Shown piece after piece: positions 15,675 through 23,522 of a stretch of DNA of 64,000 nucleotides. Made by a program: the position numbers and the translations under genes. This DNA is from Streptomyces cyaneofuscatus (GTDB taxonomy: Bacteria; Actinomycetota; Actinomycetes; Streptomycetales; Streptomycetaceae), in assembly GCF_000718135.1 (NCBI RefSeq), contig NZ_JOEM01000009.1:62001-126000 (forward strand), read 5' to 3'. Each line of letters opens with the position of its first letter. Position 1 is the first letter of the stretch. The notes below the pieces were generated by a model. The model saw only the letters and a program-made list of their open reading frames with translations. It was not told where the DNA came from and did not search any database.

Positions 15675-17216
15675 TTACGTGGCTACCGCGTCGGCCGGGC
15701 CCTGCGTGTCGGCCGGGCCCTGCGTGTTGGGCGGGCCCTGCGCGTCGGCCGGGCCCTGCGCGTCGGCCGGCTTCCGGCGCAGCACCAGGAACGCGACGGC
15801 GAAGGCCGCGACGAGGAGCGCCGCGCCGACGGTGAACGCCAGCCGGTAGCCGCCCGTCAGCGCCTCGGCGGAGGGGTGGCCGGCGGCGGTGAGTGCCTCC
15901 GTCCGTCCGGCGGCCAGGGTGGATAGGACGGCGACGCCGAGCGCCATGCCGATCTGCTGGGTGGTGTTGAAGAGCCCCGACGCCAGTCCGGCATCGTCCT
16001 CGCCCGCGCCCGACATACCGAGCGAGGTCAGCGCCGGGAGCGCGAGCCCGAACCCGGAGGCCAGCAGCATCACCGGCAGCAGGTCGGTCACGTACTCCGG
16101 CCGCACCGGCACCCGGGCGAGGAGGCCGAGGGCCGCGATCAGCAGCCCGATCCCGGTCAGCAGGACGACCCGCTCACCGAAGCGGGCGACGAGCCGGGCC
16201 GAGAGGCCGAGCGATACGGCTCCGATGACGACGGCGGCCGGAAGCATCGCGAGACCGGTCGCGGCGGCCCCGTAACCGAGGACCTTCTGCAGGTGCAGGG
16301 CGACGATGACCTGGAACGAGAACAGCGCGGCCACCATCAGCATCTGGACCACGTTGGCCCCGGACACGTTGCGCGAGCGCAGGATGCGCAGCGGCATCAG
16401 CGGGGTCCGGGCGGTGGCCTGGCGCAGGACGAACCCGGCCAGCAGGGCAAGCGCGAGCGCGCCGAGACCCAGCGTGCGCGCCGAGGCCCAGCGTGACGTC
16501 TCCACCCCGACGACGGTGGAGATCCCGAGCATCAGACCGGCGGTGACGAGCAGGGCGCCCGCCACGTCCGCTCCGGCGAGCCCCTGGCCCCGGTCGGCGG
16601 GCAGCACGCGTACGGCGACCAGCAGGACGGCGAGGCCGATCGGCAGGTTGATGAAGAAGATCCAGTGCCAGCTCAGGGCGTCGGTGAGGACGCCGCCGAG
16701 GACCTGGCCGATCGAGGCCCCGGCCGCGCCCGTGAAGGAGAACACGGCGATGGCGCGGGCGCGTTCGGCCGGCTCGGTGAACAGGGTGACCAGGATGCCG
16801 AGGGCCACGGCGGCGCTCATCGCGCTGCCGACGCCCTGCACGAACCGGGCGGCGATCAGCACGGCGGGCGAGCCGGCCGCCCCGGCCACCAGTGAGGCCG
16901 CGGTGAACAGGCCGATCCCGGACAGGAACACCGGCCTACGGCCGACCAGGTCGCCGAGGCGCCCGGCGAGCAGGAGCAGGCTGCCGAAGGCGATCAGGTA
17001 GGCGTTGACCACCCAGCTGAGCCCGGCGGGGGTGAAGCCGAGGTCGTCCTGGATCGCCGGCATCGCGACGGTCACGATCGAGCCGTCGAGCACGATCATC
17101 AGCATGCTCGTGGCGATCACTCCGAGGGCCGACAGCCTTGCCCGGGAGGTGAGTTGAGGCGACGGGGGGTGGAGTGCTCCGGGGCTGGAGGGGGTGTGCG
17201 GCACGGTGCTGGGCAT
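15675..17216 (-). CDS. DHA2-family (EmrB/QacA type) MFS drug exporter
   Basis: A 513-residue, 14-helix drug:proton antiporter of the major facilitator superfamily. Motifs include the motif A-like GRLGDLVGRRPVF after helix 2 and the motif C-like GAAGASIGQVLGG in helix 5. The C-terminal ~30 residues are a repeated GPADAQ/GPADTQ tail encoded by 18-bp tandem repeats; no transport role is known for it. A MarR gene lies immediately upstream on the same strand, and a palindrome covers the ribosome binding site, so substrate-induced control is likely. Confidence 0.9.
   Translation of the reverse strand: MPSTVPHTPSSPGALHPPSPQLTSRARLSALGVIATSMLMIVLDGSIVTVAMPAIQDDLGFTPAGLSWVVNAYLIAFGSLLLLAGRLGDLVGRRPVFLSGIGLFTAASLVAGAAGSPAVLIAARFVQGVGSAMSAAVALGILVTLFTEPAERARAIAVFSFTGAAGASIGQVLGGVLTDALSWHWIFFINLPIGLAVLLVAVRVLPADRGQGLAGADVAGALLVTAGLMLGISTVVGVETSRWASARTLGLGALALALLAGFVLRQATARTPLMPLRILRSRNVSGANVVQMLMVAALFSFQVIVALHLQKVLGYGAAATGLAMLPAAVVIGAVSLGLSARLVARFGERVVLLTGIGLLIAALGLLARVPVRPEYVTDLLPVMLLASGFGLALPALTSLGMSGAGEDDAGLASGLFNTTQQIGMALGVAVLSTLAAGRTEALTAAGHPSAEALTGGYRLAFTVGAALLVAAFAVAFLVLRRKPADAQGPADAQGPPNTQGPADTQGPADAVAT
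15690..15761. repeat. 18-bp tandem repeat, four copies, in the MFS 3' end
   Basis: Four copies of an 18-bp unit (GTCGGCCGGGCCCTGCGT and close variants) run from 15690 to 15761, followed by a partial fifth. They encode the hydrophilic repeat at the C-terminus of the MFS exporter (one six-residue unit per copy). Near identity of the copies suggests recent slippage expansion. Confidence 0.9.
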
Positions 17217-17223
17217 GGGCCTT

Positions 17224-17248
17224 CTCCTGTCGGTCGATGCGACAGGAG
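17224..17248. promoter_or_regulatory. 25-bp palindrome over the MFS ribosome binding site
   Basis: Perfect inverted repeat: CTCCTGTCG (17224-17232), 7-nt spacer, CGACAGGAG (17240-17248). On the minus strand it includes the ribosome binding region of the MFS gene, whose ATG is at 17216. It suits a MarR-type operator; as RNA it could also form a hairpin hiding the start site. The likely ligand-responsive protein is the MarR encoded just upstream. Confidence 0.65.
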
Positions 17249-17326
17249 TGACCGTAGCAGATGGTTTTGTTGCGGACTATTTCTTTCGGTCCTTCTTTCC
17301 TCCGTAGTCCCGGCTCCTCCCTGCCG

Positions 17327-17815
17327 CTACTTCTTGGACTGGCGCGCCCGGCGGACCGGCCCGGCGCTCTCCACGGGCGTGGCCAGGTGCCCCCCGGCCA
17401 GGGAGGTCAGCGCCCGGAGCAGCGCCTCGCGGTCGCGCGCGGGCAGCGATCCCAGGGCCTCCTCGTGGACCCGGTCGACGATCTCCTGGCTCTGCCCGGC
17501 GAGCGCCGCGCCCTTCTCGGTGACCGAGATGATCCGTGCCCGCCGGTCCCGGCTGGAGGGGCGGCGCTCGGCGAGCCCGGCGCTCTCCAGGGCGTCCACC
17601 GTCACCACCATCGTGGTCTTGTCCATGTCGCCGATCTCGGCGAGCTGGATCTGGGTGCGCTCCTCCTCCAGGGCGTGGACCAGCACGCAGTGCATCCGGG
17701 CGGTCAGCCCGATCTCGCCGAGTGCGGCCGACATCCGGGTGCGCAGGACGTGGCTGGTGTGGTCCAGGAGGAAGGACAGGTCGGGTGCGGTGCGGGCGGG
17801 TGCCATGGCGGTCAT
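17327..17815 (-). CDS. MarR-family regulator upstream of the MFS exporter
   Basis: A 162-residue MarR protein: helices, then the winged helix (IQLAEIGDMDKTTMVVTVDA, recognition helix) and wing (RDRRARIISVTEKG). It is transcribed toward the MFS gene 110 nt away, and divergently from the winged-helix gene at 17982. MarR proteins next to an exporter usually repress it until a toxic ligand binds. Upstream, GATCCGTGATGGATC (17836-17850) is a candidate site for autoregulation. Confidence 0.88.
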   Translation of the reverse strand: MTAMAPARTAPDLSFLLDHTSHVLRTRMSAALGEIGLTARMHCVLVHALEEERTQIQLAEIGDMDKTTMVVTVDALESAGLAERRPSSRDRRARIISVTEKGAALAGQSQEIVDRVHEEALGSLPARDREALLRALTSLAGGHLATPVESAGPVRRARQSKK

Positions 17816-17835
17816 GGCAGCCAGCGTAACGGTTC

Positions 17836-17850
17836 GATCCGTGATGGATC
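17836..17850. promoter_or_regulatory. Palindrome in the MarR/winged-helix divergent promoter
   Basis: GATCC-gtgat-GGATC lies 20 nt upstream of the MarR start. A second element, the direct repeat TTGATGGTTA (17881-17890 and 17896-17905), lies nearer the divergent gene, followed by TTGACG at 17912. Either may be an operator; no regulator is assigned. Confidence 0.4.
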
Positions 17851-17981
17851 ATCCGCAAATAAACGGTCATGCTTGGAATGTTGATGGTTATCTTCTTGAT
17901 GGTTAAGCAAGTTGACGATAGCTTTCTCCGGAGCCGGTCGCGTGCAGACGGCCGGACGTGTGCTGGGAGAGGGAGACAACC

Positions 17982-18470
17982 ATGACCACCACCGGATCCA
18001 CCAAGGCCGCATCAACCGCCGCGCCCGCGCCCGCGCCCGCACCCGCGGCCACCGCCCGCGAACTCGGCCTGGCCCACTACGCCGCCCGCGGCGTCCTGGA
18101 GTACGTCCTGGCCCGGCACGGTGCCACGTTCGCACAGCAGATCGCCCTGCGCGCCGCCATCAACGCCGACGCCCCGCAGACGCCGGACGAACTCGTCGCC
18201 CAGGTCCAGGGGGCCCTCAAGGCGGATCCGGCCGGTATCCGCGCCGTACTCGATGAGCTCCTGGCCAAGGAGCTGCTCGTCGCCGACGGTGAGCACCTTC
18301 GGCCCACGGAGGCGGGGCGCGAGCTCTTCGCAGCCGTCGCCGCGGAGACCGCCCCCATCTCCGCCCGCGTCTGGGGCGGGATTCCGGCGGAGGATCTGGC
18401 CGCCGCCGGCCGCGTCCTCGCGCTGGTCACCGAGCGTGCCGACGCGGAGCTCGCGGCCCTGACCGCCTGA
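17982..18470 (+). CDS. Winged-helix DNA-binding protein, MarR-like
   Basis: A 162-residue protein: an Ala/Pro-rich tail, a helical part (GLAHYAARGVLEYVLARHGA) and a likely winged-helix segment (GIRAVLDELLAKELLVADGE) followed by LRPTEAGRELFAAV, the 'wing' of MarR-type regulators. GGGAGAGGGAG lies 5-16 nt before the ATG. It is divergent from the MarR gene. The fold assignment is moderate: it looks like a MarR relative without the usual dimer helices. Target unknown. Confidence 0.6.
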   Translation: MTTTGSTKAASTAAPAPAPAPAATARELGLAHYAARGVLEYVLARHGATFAQQIALRAAINADAPQTPDELVAQVQGALKADPAGIRAVLDELLAKELLVADGEHLRPTEAGRELFAAVAAETAPISARVWGGIPAEDLAAAGRVLALVTERADAELAALTA

Positions 18471-18532
18471 TCCACCGGGCCTGTCCCCCCCCGTAGAATC
18501 GGCCTTCCGGTTCCGAAGGGGAGATGACGATC

Positions 18533-19495
18533 GTGCGAGTCGAACCCGGCGGCTGGACGCGGGGCCCTCACGTGGAGACCGGGCCCCAGACCCAGGCCGA
18601 GGAGACGGCCGAGGTCCCCGGCGCGCTGCCGGAAGCGCTCACCGGCTTCGTCGGCTATCTCCTGCGCCGGGTGTTCGCCCGGTTCGCCGCCTGCTCGGAC
18701 GGCCCGGAGGACGGCTCCCGGGACTTCCTCGTCCTCGACGCCCTCACGGGGGGCGACTGGGCCTCCCAGCTGGACCTGGCCGAACGCCTCGGCATCAACC
18801 GGACCCTCATGGTCGGTGTCGTCGACCGCCTGGAGGGGCGCGGCCAGGTGCTCCGCACCCGTAATCCGGACAACCGCCGCCAGTACATCCTCTCCCTCAC
18901 CGACGAGGGCCGCTCCGCCGTGGAGGCCGGCCGCCGCGCGGTCGCCGAGCGGGACGCGCGGCTCACCGCCGCCCTCACCCCCGAGCAGGTACCCCGCCTC
19001 AACACCCTGCTCGCGCGGCTGCTCCCCCCGGGCGCCCAGGACCTCGTGCGGGGCACCGGACACCTGGTGGCGCAGGCCCACCACCGGCTGCGCAGGCTGG
19101 GCGACGAGAAGCTGGCCGGGACCGGCCTGCGGGTCCGCCACTACGGGCCGCTCTCCCTCCTCGCCACCTCCGGCCCCTGCCCGCAGCAGCGCCTCGCCCA
19201 GGAGCTGGCCATCTCCGGCCCCGCGACCTCCCAGCTGGTGGACGAGCTCGTCGCGGGCGGGATGGTCCACCGGGGGCGCGACCCGCACGACCGGCGCCGG
19301 CACGCCCTGGAGCTCACCGAGCTCGGGCACACCCAGCTGAAGAGGGTCGCGCATGCCGTGGGCCTGCTGGCGGCGGAGACAGCGGAGCTGCTCGGCCCCG
19401 GTGGCGAGGACGAACTGCGTGCCCTGCTCGGCCGGCTCCTCGAACCGGCGCACCCGGGGGCCGCCGAGGCGACCGCGACCGCGAGGCGCGACTGA
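18533..19495 (+). CDS. Fused double MarR-type regulator
   Basis: A 320-residue protein with two consecutive MarR domains. The first has WASQLDLAERLGINRTLMVG and the wing NPDNRRQYILSLTDEG. The second has LAQELAISGPATSQLVDELV and the wing DPHDRRRHALELTELG. Each MarR family member normally acts as a dimer; this single chain could bind DNA as an intramolecular pair. Start GTG 18533 is preferred over ATG 18524 because GAAGGGGAG lies 9 nt before it and abuts the ATG. Target and ligand are unknown. Confidence 0.82.
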   Translation: MRVEPGGWTRGPHVETGPQTQAEETAEVPGALPEALTGFVGYLLRRVFARFAACSDGPEDGSRDFLVLDALTGGDWASQLDLAERLGINRTLMVGVVDRLEGRGQVLRTRNPDNRRQYILSLTDEGRSAVEAGRRAVAERDARLTAALTPEQVPRLNTLLARLLPPGAQDLVRGTGHLVAQAHHRLRRLGDEKLAGTGLRVRHYGPLSLLATSGPCPQQRLAQELAISGPATSQLVDELVAGGMVHRGRDPHDRRRHALELTELGHTQLKRVAHAVGLLAAETAELLGPGGEDELRALLGRLLEPAHPGAAEATATARRD

Positions 19496-19522
19496 GGACC
19501 GGACGGCCTCACTCGCGCCTCC

Positions 19523-20668
19523 TCACGCCGACGAGGCGACCCGTACCCGCCGGCTCTCCCCGTCGGAGAGGAATCCCGCCAACTCCCGCCCCTCCTCACC
19601 GACTTCGTCCCGCTCGGCCCGGGAGAGCGCCCGCAGCGGCGTGACCACGACGGCACCCGTGTCCGCCTCCACGTCCCAGGTCGCGGAGACCCGGCCGTCG
19701 ACCAGGACGACCCGGGCCCCGGCGACCGAGAGGCCCCGGTCGGCGTCGTCGATGATCCGGGTGCGGTCGTCGTACCCGAGGATCGCGTTGTCGAAGGCCG
19801 GCAGGAACCGTACGGGCGCCGGGGTCCCGGGGTCCGGGCGCGGTGCGTCGGGCAGGTCCAGCAGCTCCCGGCCGCGCTCGTCGCGGAAGGTGACCAGCTC
19901 CCCGCGCAGGGCGGCGACCGCGCCCGGCAGCCCGGCGAGACCGGACCAGGCGCGTACGTCGGCGGTGGCGGCGGGCCCGTACGCGGCGAGGTAGCGGCGT
20001 ACCAGCTCCTGCCCCACCGGGTCCGAGCCGTCGTCCGTGGGCAGCGGGTCGATCTCGCGCCCCAGCCAGGACGACACCAGCGCGTTGCGCACCCCCGCCT
20101 TCGTCCGCCAGACCCCGCGCGGCGGCAGCTGCACCATCGCCAGGACACCGGCGACGAGCATCTCGCCGAGCGGCCGCGTCCCCGGCTCCGGCCAGCGGTC
20201 GGCGACCGCGTGGGCGAGCTGGGCCATGGAGCGGGGCTCGCCGTCGGCCAGCACCTCCCGCCCCGCCGCCGCCAGTTCGTCGAGGTCGACCCCGGCGAGC
20301 TCGCGGCGGTAGACGCCGAGCACGCGCTGCCGCAGCATGGCGTTGTGCCGGGCCCGCCAACCGAGGACATCCTCTGCCGTGACGAGGTGCACGGTGCGGC
20401 GCATGAGGTGGGTGCGTACGACCTGCCGCCCGGTCAACAGGTCGTCCAGCGCCCCTGGTCGGAAGCCGCGCAGCCGCGACCAGAGCCCGGTGAACGGCTC
20501 CTGCGGCTCCTGGGCCTGCAACCCGCAGAGGTGCGCGACGGCGTCGAGGGGCGGTACGTCGGCCCGGTCGAGCAGCAACTGCCGTGCCAGGGTGGCCCGG
20601 TTGAGCGCGCGGCCGTCGAGTACGGGCCCACGGCTGGTGGACTTACGGCTGGCGGGCGTACGGGTCAC
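19523..20668 (-). CDS. AlkZ-like winged-helix protein (possible DNA glycosylase)
   Basis: A 381-residue protein of the HTH_42/AlkZ superfamily (tandem winged helices). The motif GLQAQEPQEPF contains QAQ, corresponding to the catalytic Q-x-Q of AlkZ-type glycosylases that unhook alkylated or crosslinked bases. Start GTG at 20668 overlaps the DinB gene stop as GTGA, so the two are translationally coupled. It probably acts in DNA repair or self-resistance; the lesion cannot be read from sequence. A purely regulatory role is the alternative. Confidence 0.75.
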   Translation of the reverse strand: MTRTPASRKSTSRGPVLDGRALNRATLARQLLLDRADVPPLDAVAHLCGLQAQEPQEPFTGLWSRLRGFRPGALDDLLTGRQVVRTHLMRRTVHLVTAEDVLGWRARHNAMLRQRVLGVYRRELAGVDLDELAAAGREVLADGEPRSMAQLAHAVADRWPEPGTRPLGEMLVAGVLAMVQLPPRGVWRTKAGVRNALVSSWLGREIDPLPTDDGSDPVGQELVRRYLAAYGPAATADVRAWSGLAGLPGAVAALRGELVTFRDERGRELLDLPDAPRPDPGTPAPVRFLPAFDNAILGYDDRTRIIDDADRGLSVAGARVVLVDGRVSATWDVEADTGAVVVTPLRALSRAERDEVGEEGRELAGFLSDGESRRVRVASSA

Positions 20669-21255
20669 GTCGAGGTCTGCCCGTCGATCGCCTCGCGCAG
20701 GATGTCCGCGTGCCCGGCGTGCTGGGTGGTCTCGGCGATGACGTGGATCAGCACGCGGCGGGCGCTGCGTACGGCTCCGGGCTCGTTCCACGGCACGTCG
20801 GGCAGCGGGTGCGTGACGGACAGGTCCGGCAGGCCGGCGACGACCTTCTCGGTGCGGGCGGCGACCTCCTCGTACCGGGCGAGGATGCCGGCCAGGGTCT
20901 CACCGGGCAGCACCTGGAAGTCGTTCTGCCGGTCGATGGCCCACTGCGGGTAGGTGTGGGCGGTCCCGGCCGCGAAGTCCTCCCAGGTCACGCCCTCGGG
21001 CAGGTCGAAGGCCATCGCGGAGGGGCCCTCGACCACGAAGTTCAGCCAGCCCTCCTCGGTGGAGGTGACGTGCTTGATCAGCCCGCCCAGGCAGAGCGCG
21101 CTGACGGTCGGCCGCTCGGCGATCTGCTCGTCGTCCAACCCCTGTGCCGTACGGATCAGTGCGGATCGTGCGTCGGCCAGCTCGGCGAGGAGGTCGGCGC
21201 GCTCGCCGTCGAGGGAGGGGGAGGGGATGGGGGACGGGGAGGAGGTCATGGTCAT
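20665..21255 (-). CDS. DinB-family metalloprotein
   Basis: A 196-residue four-helix DinB/YfiT-type protein. Three His that form the metal site are seen: one in GGLIKHVTSTEEGW and two in TTQHAGHADILRE. The family includes thiol-dependent S-transferases using mycothiol or bacillithiol. GGAAGG lies 5 nt before the first of two Met codons (21255, then 21249). It is coupled to the AlkZ-like gene and divergent from the WYL regulator. Mycothiol is made in this host (mshA in window), so thiol-dependent detoxification is an attractive but unproven role. Confidence 0.82.
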   Translation of the reverse strand: MTMTSSPSPIPSPSLDGERADLLAELADARSALIRTAQGLDDEQIAERPTVSALCLGGLIKHVTSTEEGWLNFVVEGPSAMAFDLPEGVTWEDFAAGTAHTYPQWAIDRQNDFQVLPGETLAGILARYEEVAARTEKVVAGLPDLSVTHPLPDVPWNEPGAVRSARRVLIHVIAETTQHAGHADILREAIDGQTST

Positions 21256-21275
21256 CGGGCCTTCCGCTTCATAGT

Positions 21276-21309
21276 GCTTTGTACGGGTTCCCGCTTTGTA
21301 CGCGTTCCC
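21276..21309. repeat. 17-bp tandem repeat in the DinB/WYL divergent promoter
   Basis: Two copies of GCTTTGTACGSGTTCCC lie head-to-tail at 21276-21292 and 21293-21309, differing at one base. They sit between the divergent starts (21255 and 21386) and 21 nt upstream of DinB. This is the expected place for binding of the WYL regulator; tandem rather than palindromic sites would be unusual. The function is an inference. Confidence 0.65.
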
Positions 21310-21385
21310 GCGTTCTCGGGCATGGATCCACCATCCCAAGAGAAGCGGTCAGGTTGTGTCCGCTACTGCGTGCACCATGGATGTC

Positions 21386-22429
21386 ATGCCGAAAACTTCA
21401 GCGCGGCTGCTGTCGCTGCTCTCCCTGCTCCAGGCGCGCCGGGACTGGCCCGGGGCGCTGCTGGCCGAACGGCTGGACGTCAGCCCGCGTACCGTACGCC
21501 GCGATGTGGACCGGCTGCGGGAGCTCGGCTACCCGGTCGCGGCGATGAAGGGCCCGGACGGCGGCTACCGCCTCGACGCGGGTACGGAGCTGCCGCCGCT
21601 GCTCTTCGACGACGAGCAGGCCGTGGCCCTGGCGGTCGCCCTGCAGATCGCGACTGCCTCCGGTGCGGGCATCGAGGAGGCGGCTGCCCGTGCGCTGAAC
21701 ACGGTCCGCCAGGTCCTGCCCGCCCGGCTGCGCCACCGCGTCGACACGCTCCGGGTGACCGCTGTGGACCGCCCGGAGAGCCGGCCGGGGCCTCAGGTGG
21801 ACAGCGGGGTGCTGATGGCGATCGGGGCCGCGGTGCACGCGCGCGAGGTGCTGCGCTTCGACTACAGCCCGGTGTCCGCACCCGGGCCCGTACGGCCGGA
21901 GGCGGCGGCCGAGGGGAAGGGCGGCCGTGATGTGCTGCCGCCGCCCCGCCGGGTGGAGCCGCACCACCTCGTCACCTGGGGCCGGCGCTGGTATCTCGTC
22001 GCCTGGGACCTCGAACGCGGTGACTGGCGGACCTTCCGGGCCGACCGGATCGCCCCACGCGCCCCGACCGGCCCCCGCTTCACCCCGCGTGAGCTGCCCG
22101 GCGGGAGCGTGGCGGAGTTCATCACCGCCCGGTTCCGGGGCGCCACCGCCACCGGGGACGGCGTCGGCGGATGGCCCTGCCGAGGGGAGGTGATCCTCTC
22201 CCTCCCCGCCGCCGAGGTCCTGCGCCACACCCGCGAGGGGATCGTCGAGGAGATCGGCCCGGACCGCTGCCGCCTCGTGCTGGGTTCGTGGTCGTGGCCC
22301 GGCCTGGTCGCCGCGATCGGCAGGTTCGACGCGGACATCGAGGTGATCGGCCCTCCCGAACTCAGGTTGGCCTTCGCGCAGTTGGCGGCCCGGTACGCGG
22401 CAGCGGCGACGCCGCCCCGTCACCCGTGA
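21386..22429 (+). CDS. HTH_11/WYL-domain transcriptional regulator (YafY-like)
   Basis: A 347-residue regulator beginning MPKTSARLLSLLSLLQ: DeoR-like HTH (LLAERLDVSPRTVRRDVDRL), then WYL domain in the middle (RRVEPHHLVTWGRRWYLVAW) and a WCX-type C-terminus. WYL proteins sense nucleic acid or small-molecule signals, often in stress or DNA damage. It is divergent from the DinB/AlkZ-like operon, which it likely controls. ATG 21377 is an alternative start nine bases upstream; family alignment favours 21386. Confidence 0.85.
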   Translation: MPKTSARLLSLLSLLQARRDWPGALLAERLDVSPRTVRRDVDRLRELGYPVAAMKGPDGGYRLDAGTELPPLLFDDEQAVALAVALQIATASGAGIEEAAARALNTVRQVLPARLRHRVDTLRVTAVDRPESRPGPQVDSGVLMAIGAAVHAREVLRFDYSPVSAPGPVRPEAAAEGKGGRDVLPPPRRVEPHHLVTWGRRWYLVAWDLERGDWRTFRADRIAPRAPTGPRFTPRELPGGSVAEFITARFRGATATGDGVGGWPCRGEVILSLPAAEVLRHTREGIVEEIGPDRCRLVLGSWSWPGLVAAIGRFDADIEVIGPPELRLAFAQLAARYAAAATPPRHP

Positions 22430-22433
22430 CGGG

Positions 22434-23357
22434 TCAGCCGGCCAGCTCCCCGAGGAGCGCCCAGGTACGGCGCCGGTCGGCGTCCCCGGCGATCTCCGTC
22501 CCCGCGAAGACCACCTCGGTCGCCCCGGCATCCCGGTAGCGCCGCACCTCGGCGGCCACGGCCTTCTCGTCGCCGATCACCGCCACGTCGACGGCCTGCC
22601 TGCCGCCGGAGAGCTCGATGGCGCGGATATAGGACGGGATCTTCTCGTAGAACGCGAGCTGCTCGGCGACCCGTTCCCGTACGGCGTCGACATCGTCGGT
22701 CACCACGCCGTTCACCAGCGCGACGATCCGGGGCGCGGGCCGCCCGGCCGCCTCGGCCGCCGCGTTGACGGCCGGGACGATGTGTTCGGCCAGGGCGCGG
22801 GGCCCGGCCAGGTAGGGCAGGATCCCGTCGGCCAGCTCGCCGCTGACCCGGAGCGCCTGGGGCCCCATCGCGGCGACGAGCAGCGGCACCCCGGCCTCGG
22901 CGCCCGGGACGCGCGCGGGGATCGGGGTGGTGGCGGTGAGCAGTTCGCCGTGGAAGTCGGCGGCGCCGGTCTCGGTCAACTGCCTGAGCGCGGTGAGGAA
23001 TTCGCGCAGCCGGGCGATAGGCCGCTCGAAGGGGATCCCGAAGCCGCCCTCGACCAGGTGCCGGGCGCCGAGGGCGAGCCCGAGGTGGTAGCGGCCGTGG
23101 GTGGCGGCCTGCGCGGTCTGGGCCTGGCTGGACACGAGCAGGGGGTGGCGGCCGAAGATGGGGATGGCGGACGTCCCCACCTGGAGGCCGGGCACCTCCC
23201 GCCCGACGATCCCCGCGAGCGCGGGCGAGTCCACGCCGAAGCGCTGCCCGAACCACGCCGACCGCAGCCCGGCGGCCGCCGCCTCGCGGGCCAGCTCCAC
23301 GGTGGAGTCGATCTCGTTGTCGGCCTCGCGCGCGTTGAGTGCTACTCCAATAGCCAT
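22434..23357 (-). CDS. LLM-class F420-dependent oxidoreductase
   Basis: A 307-residue luciferase-like monooxygenase-family TIM barrel using F420H2 or FMN. Start MAIGVALNAREADNEI at 23357 is the family start, although an upstream ATG (23390) is possible. Features: AWFGQRFGVDS, LGLALGARH and ATEVVFAGTE near the end. Its substrate is unknown. Convergent on the WYL gene with a 4-nt gap between stops. Streptomycetes carry many F420 enzymes, so context gives no specific role. Confidence 0.82.
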   Translation of the reverse strand: MAIGVALNAREADNEIDSTVELAREAAAAGLRSAWFGQRFGVDSPALAGIVGREVPGLQVGTSAIPIFGRHPLLVSSQAQTAQAATHGRYHLGLALGARHLVEGGFGIPFERPIARLREFLTALRQLTETGAADFHGELLTATTPIPARVPGAEAGVPLLVAAMGPQALRVSGELADGILPYLAGPRALAEHIVPAVNAAAEAAGRPAPRIVALVNGVVTDDVDAVRERVAEQLAFYEKIPSYIRAIELSGGRQAVDVAVIGDEKAVAAEVRRYRDAGATEVVFAGTEIAGDADRRRTWALLGELAG

Positions 23358-23522
23358 ACGGATACCAACGGGCTTCGGCGGGACCCGCATTCCGTACGGG
23401 TGTGAAGGCTGCTTGTCATTCGTATGAACGGATCCACGGCCTCGCACCGGCATCAACCCGGCTACACCGCACGGGCCTTACCAAACCCGGGCACCAACTT
23501 ATCTATCTCTGGGAGGGCTTGC

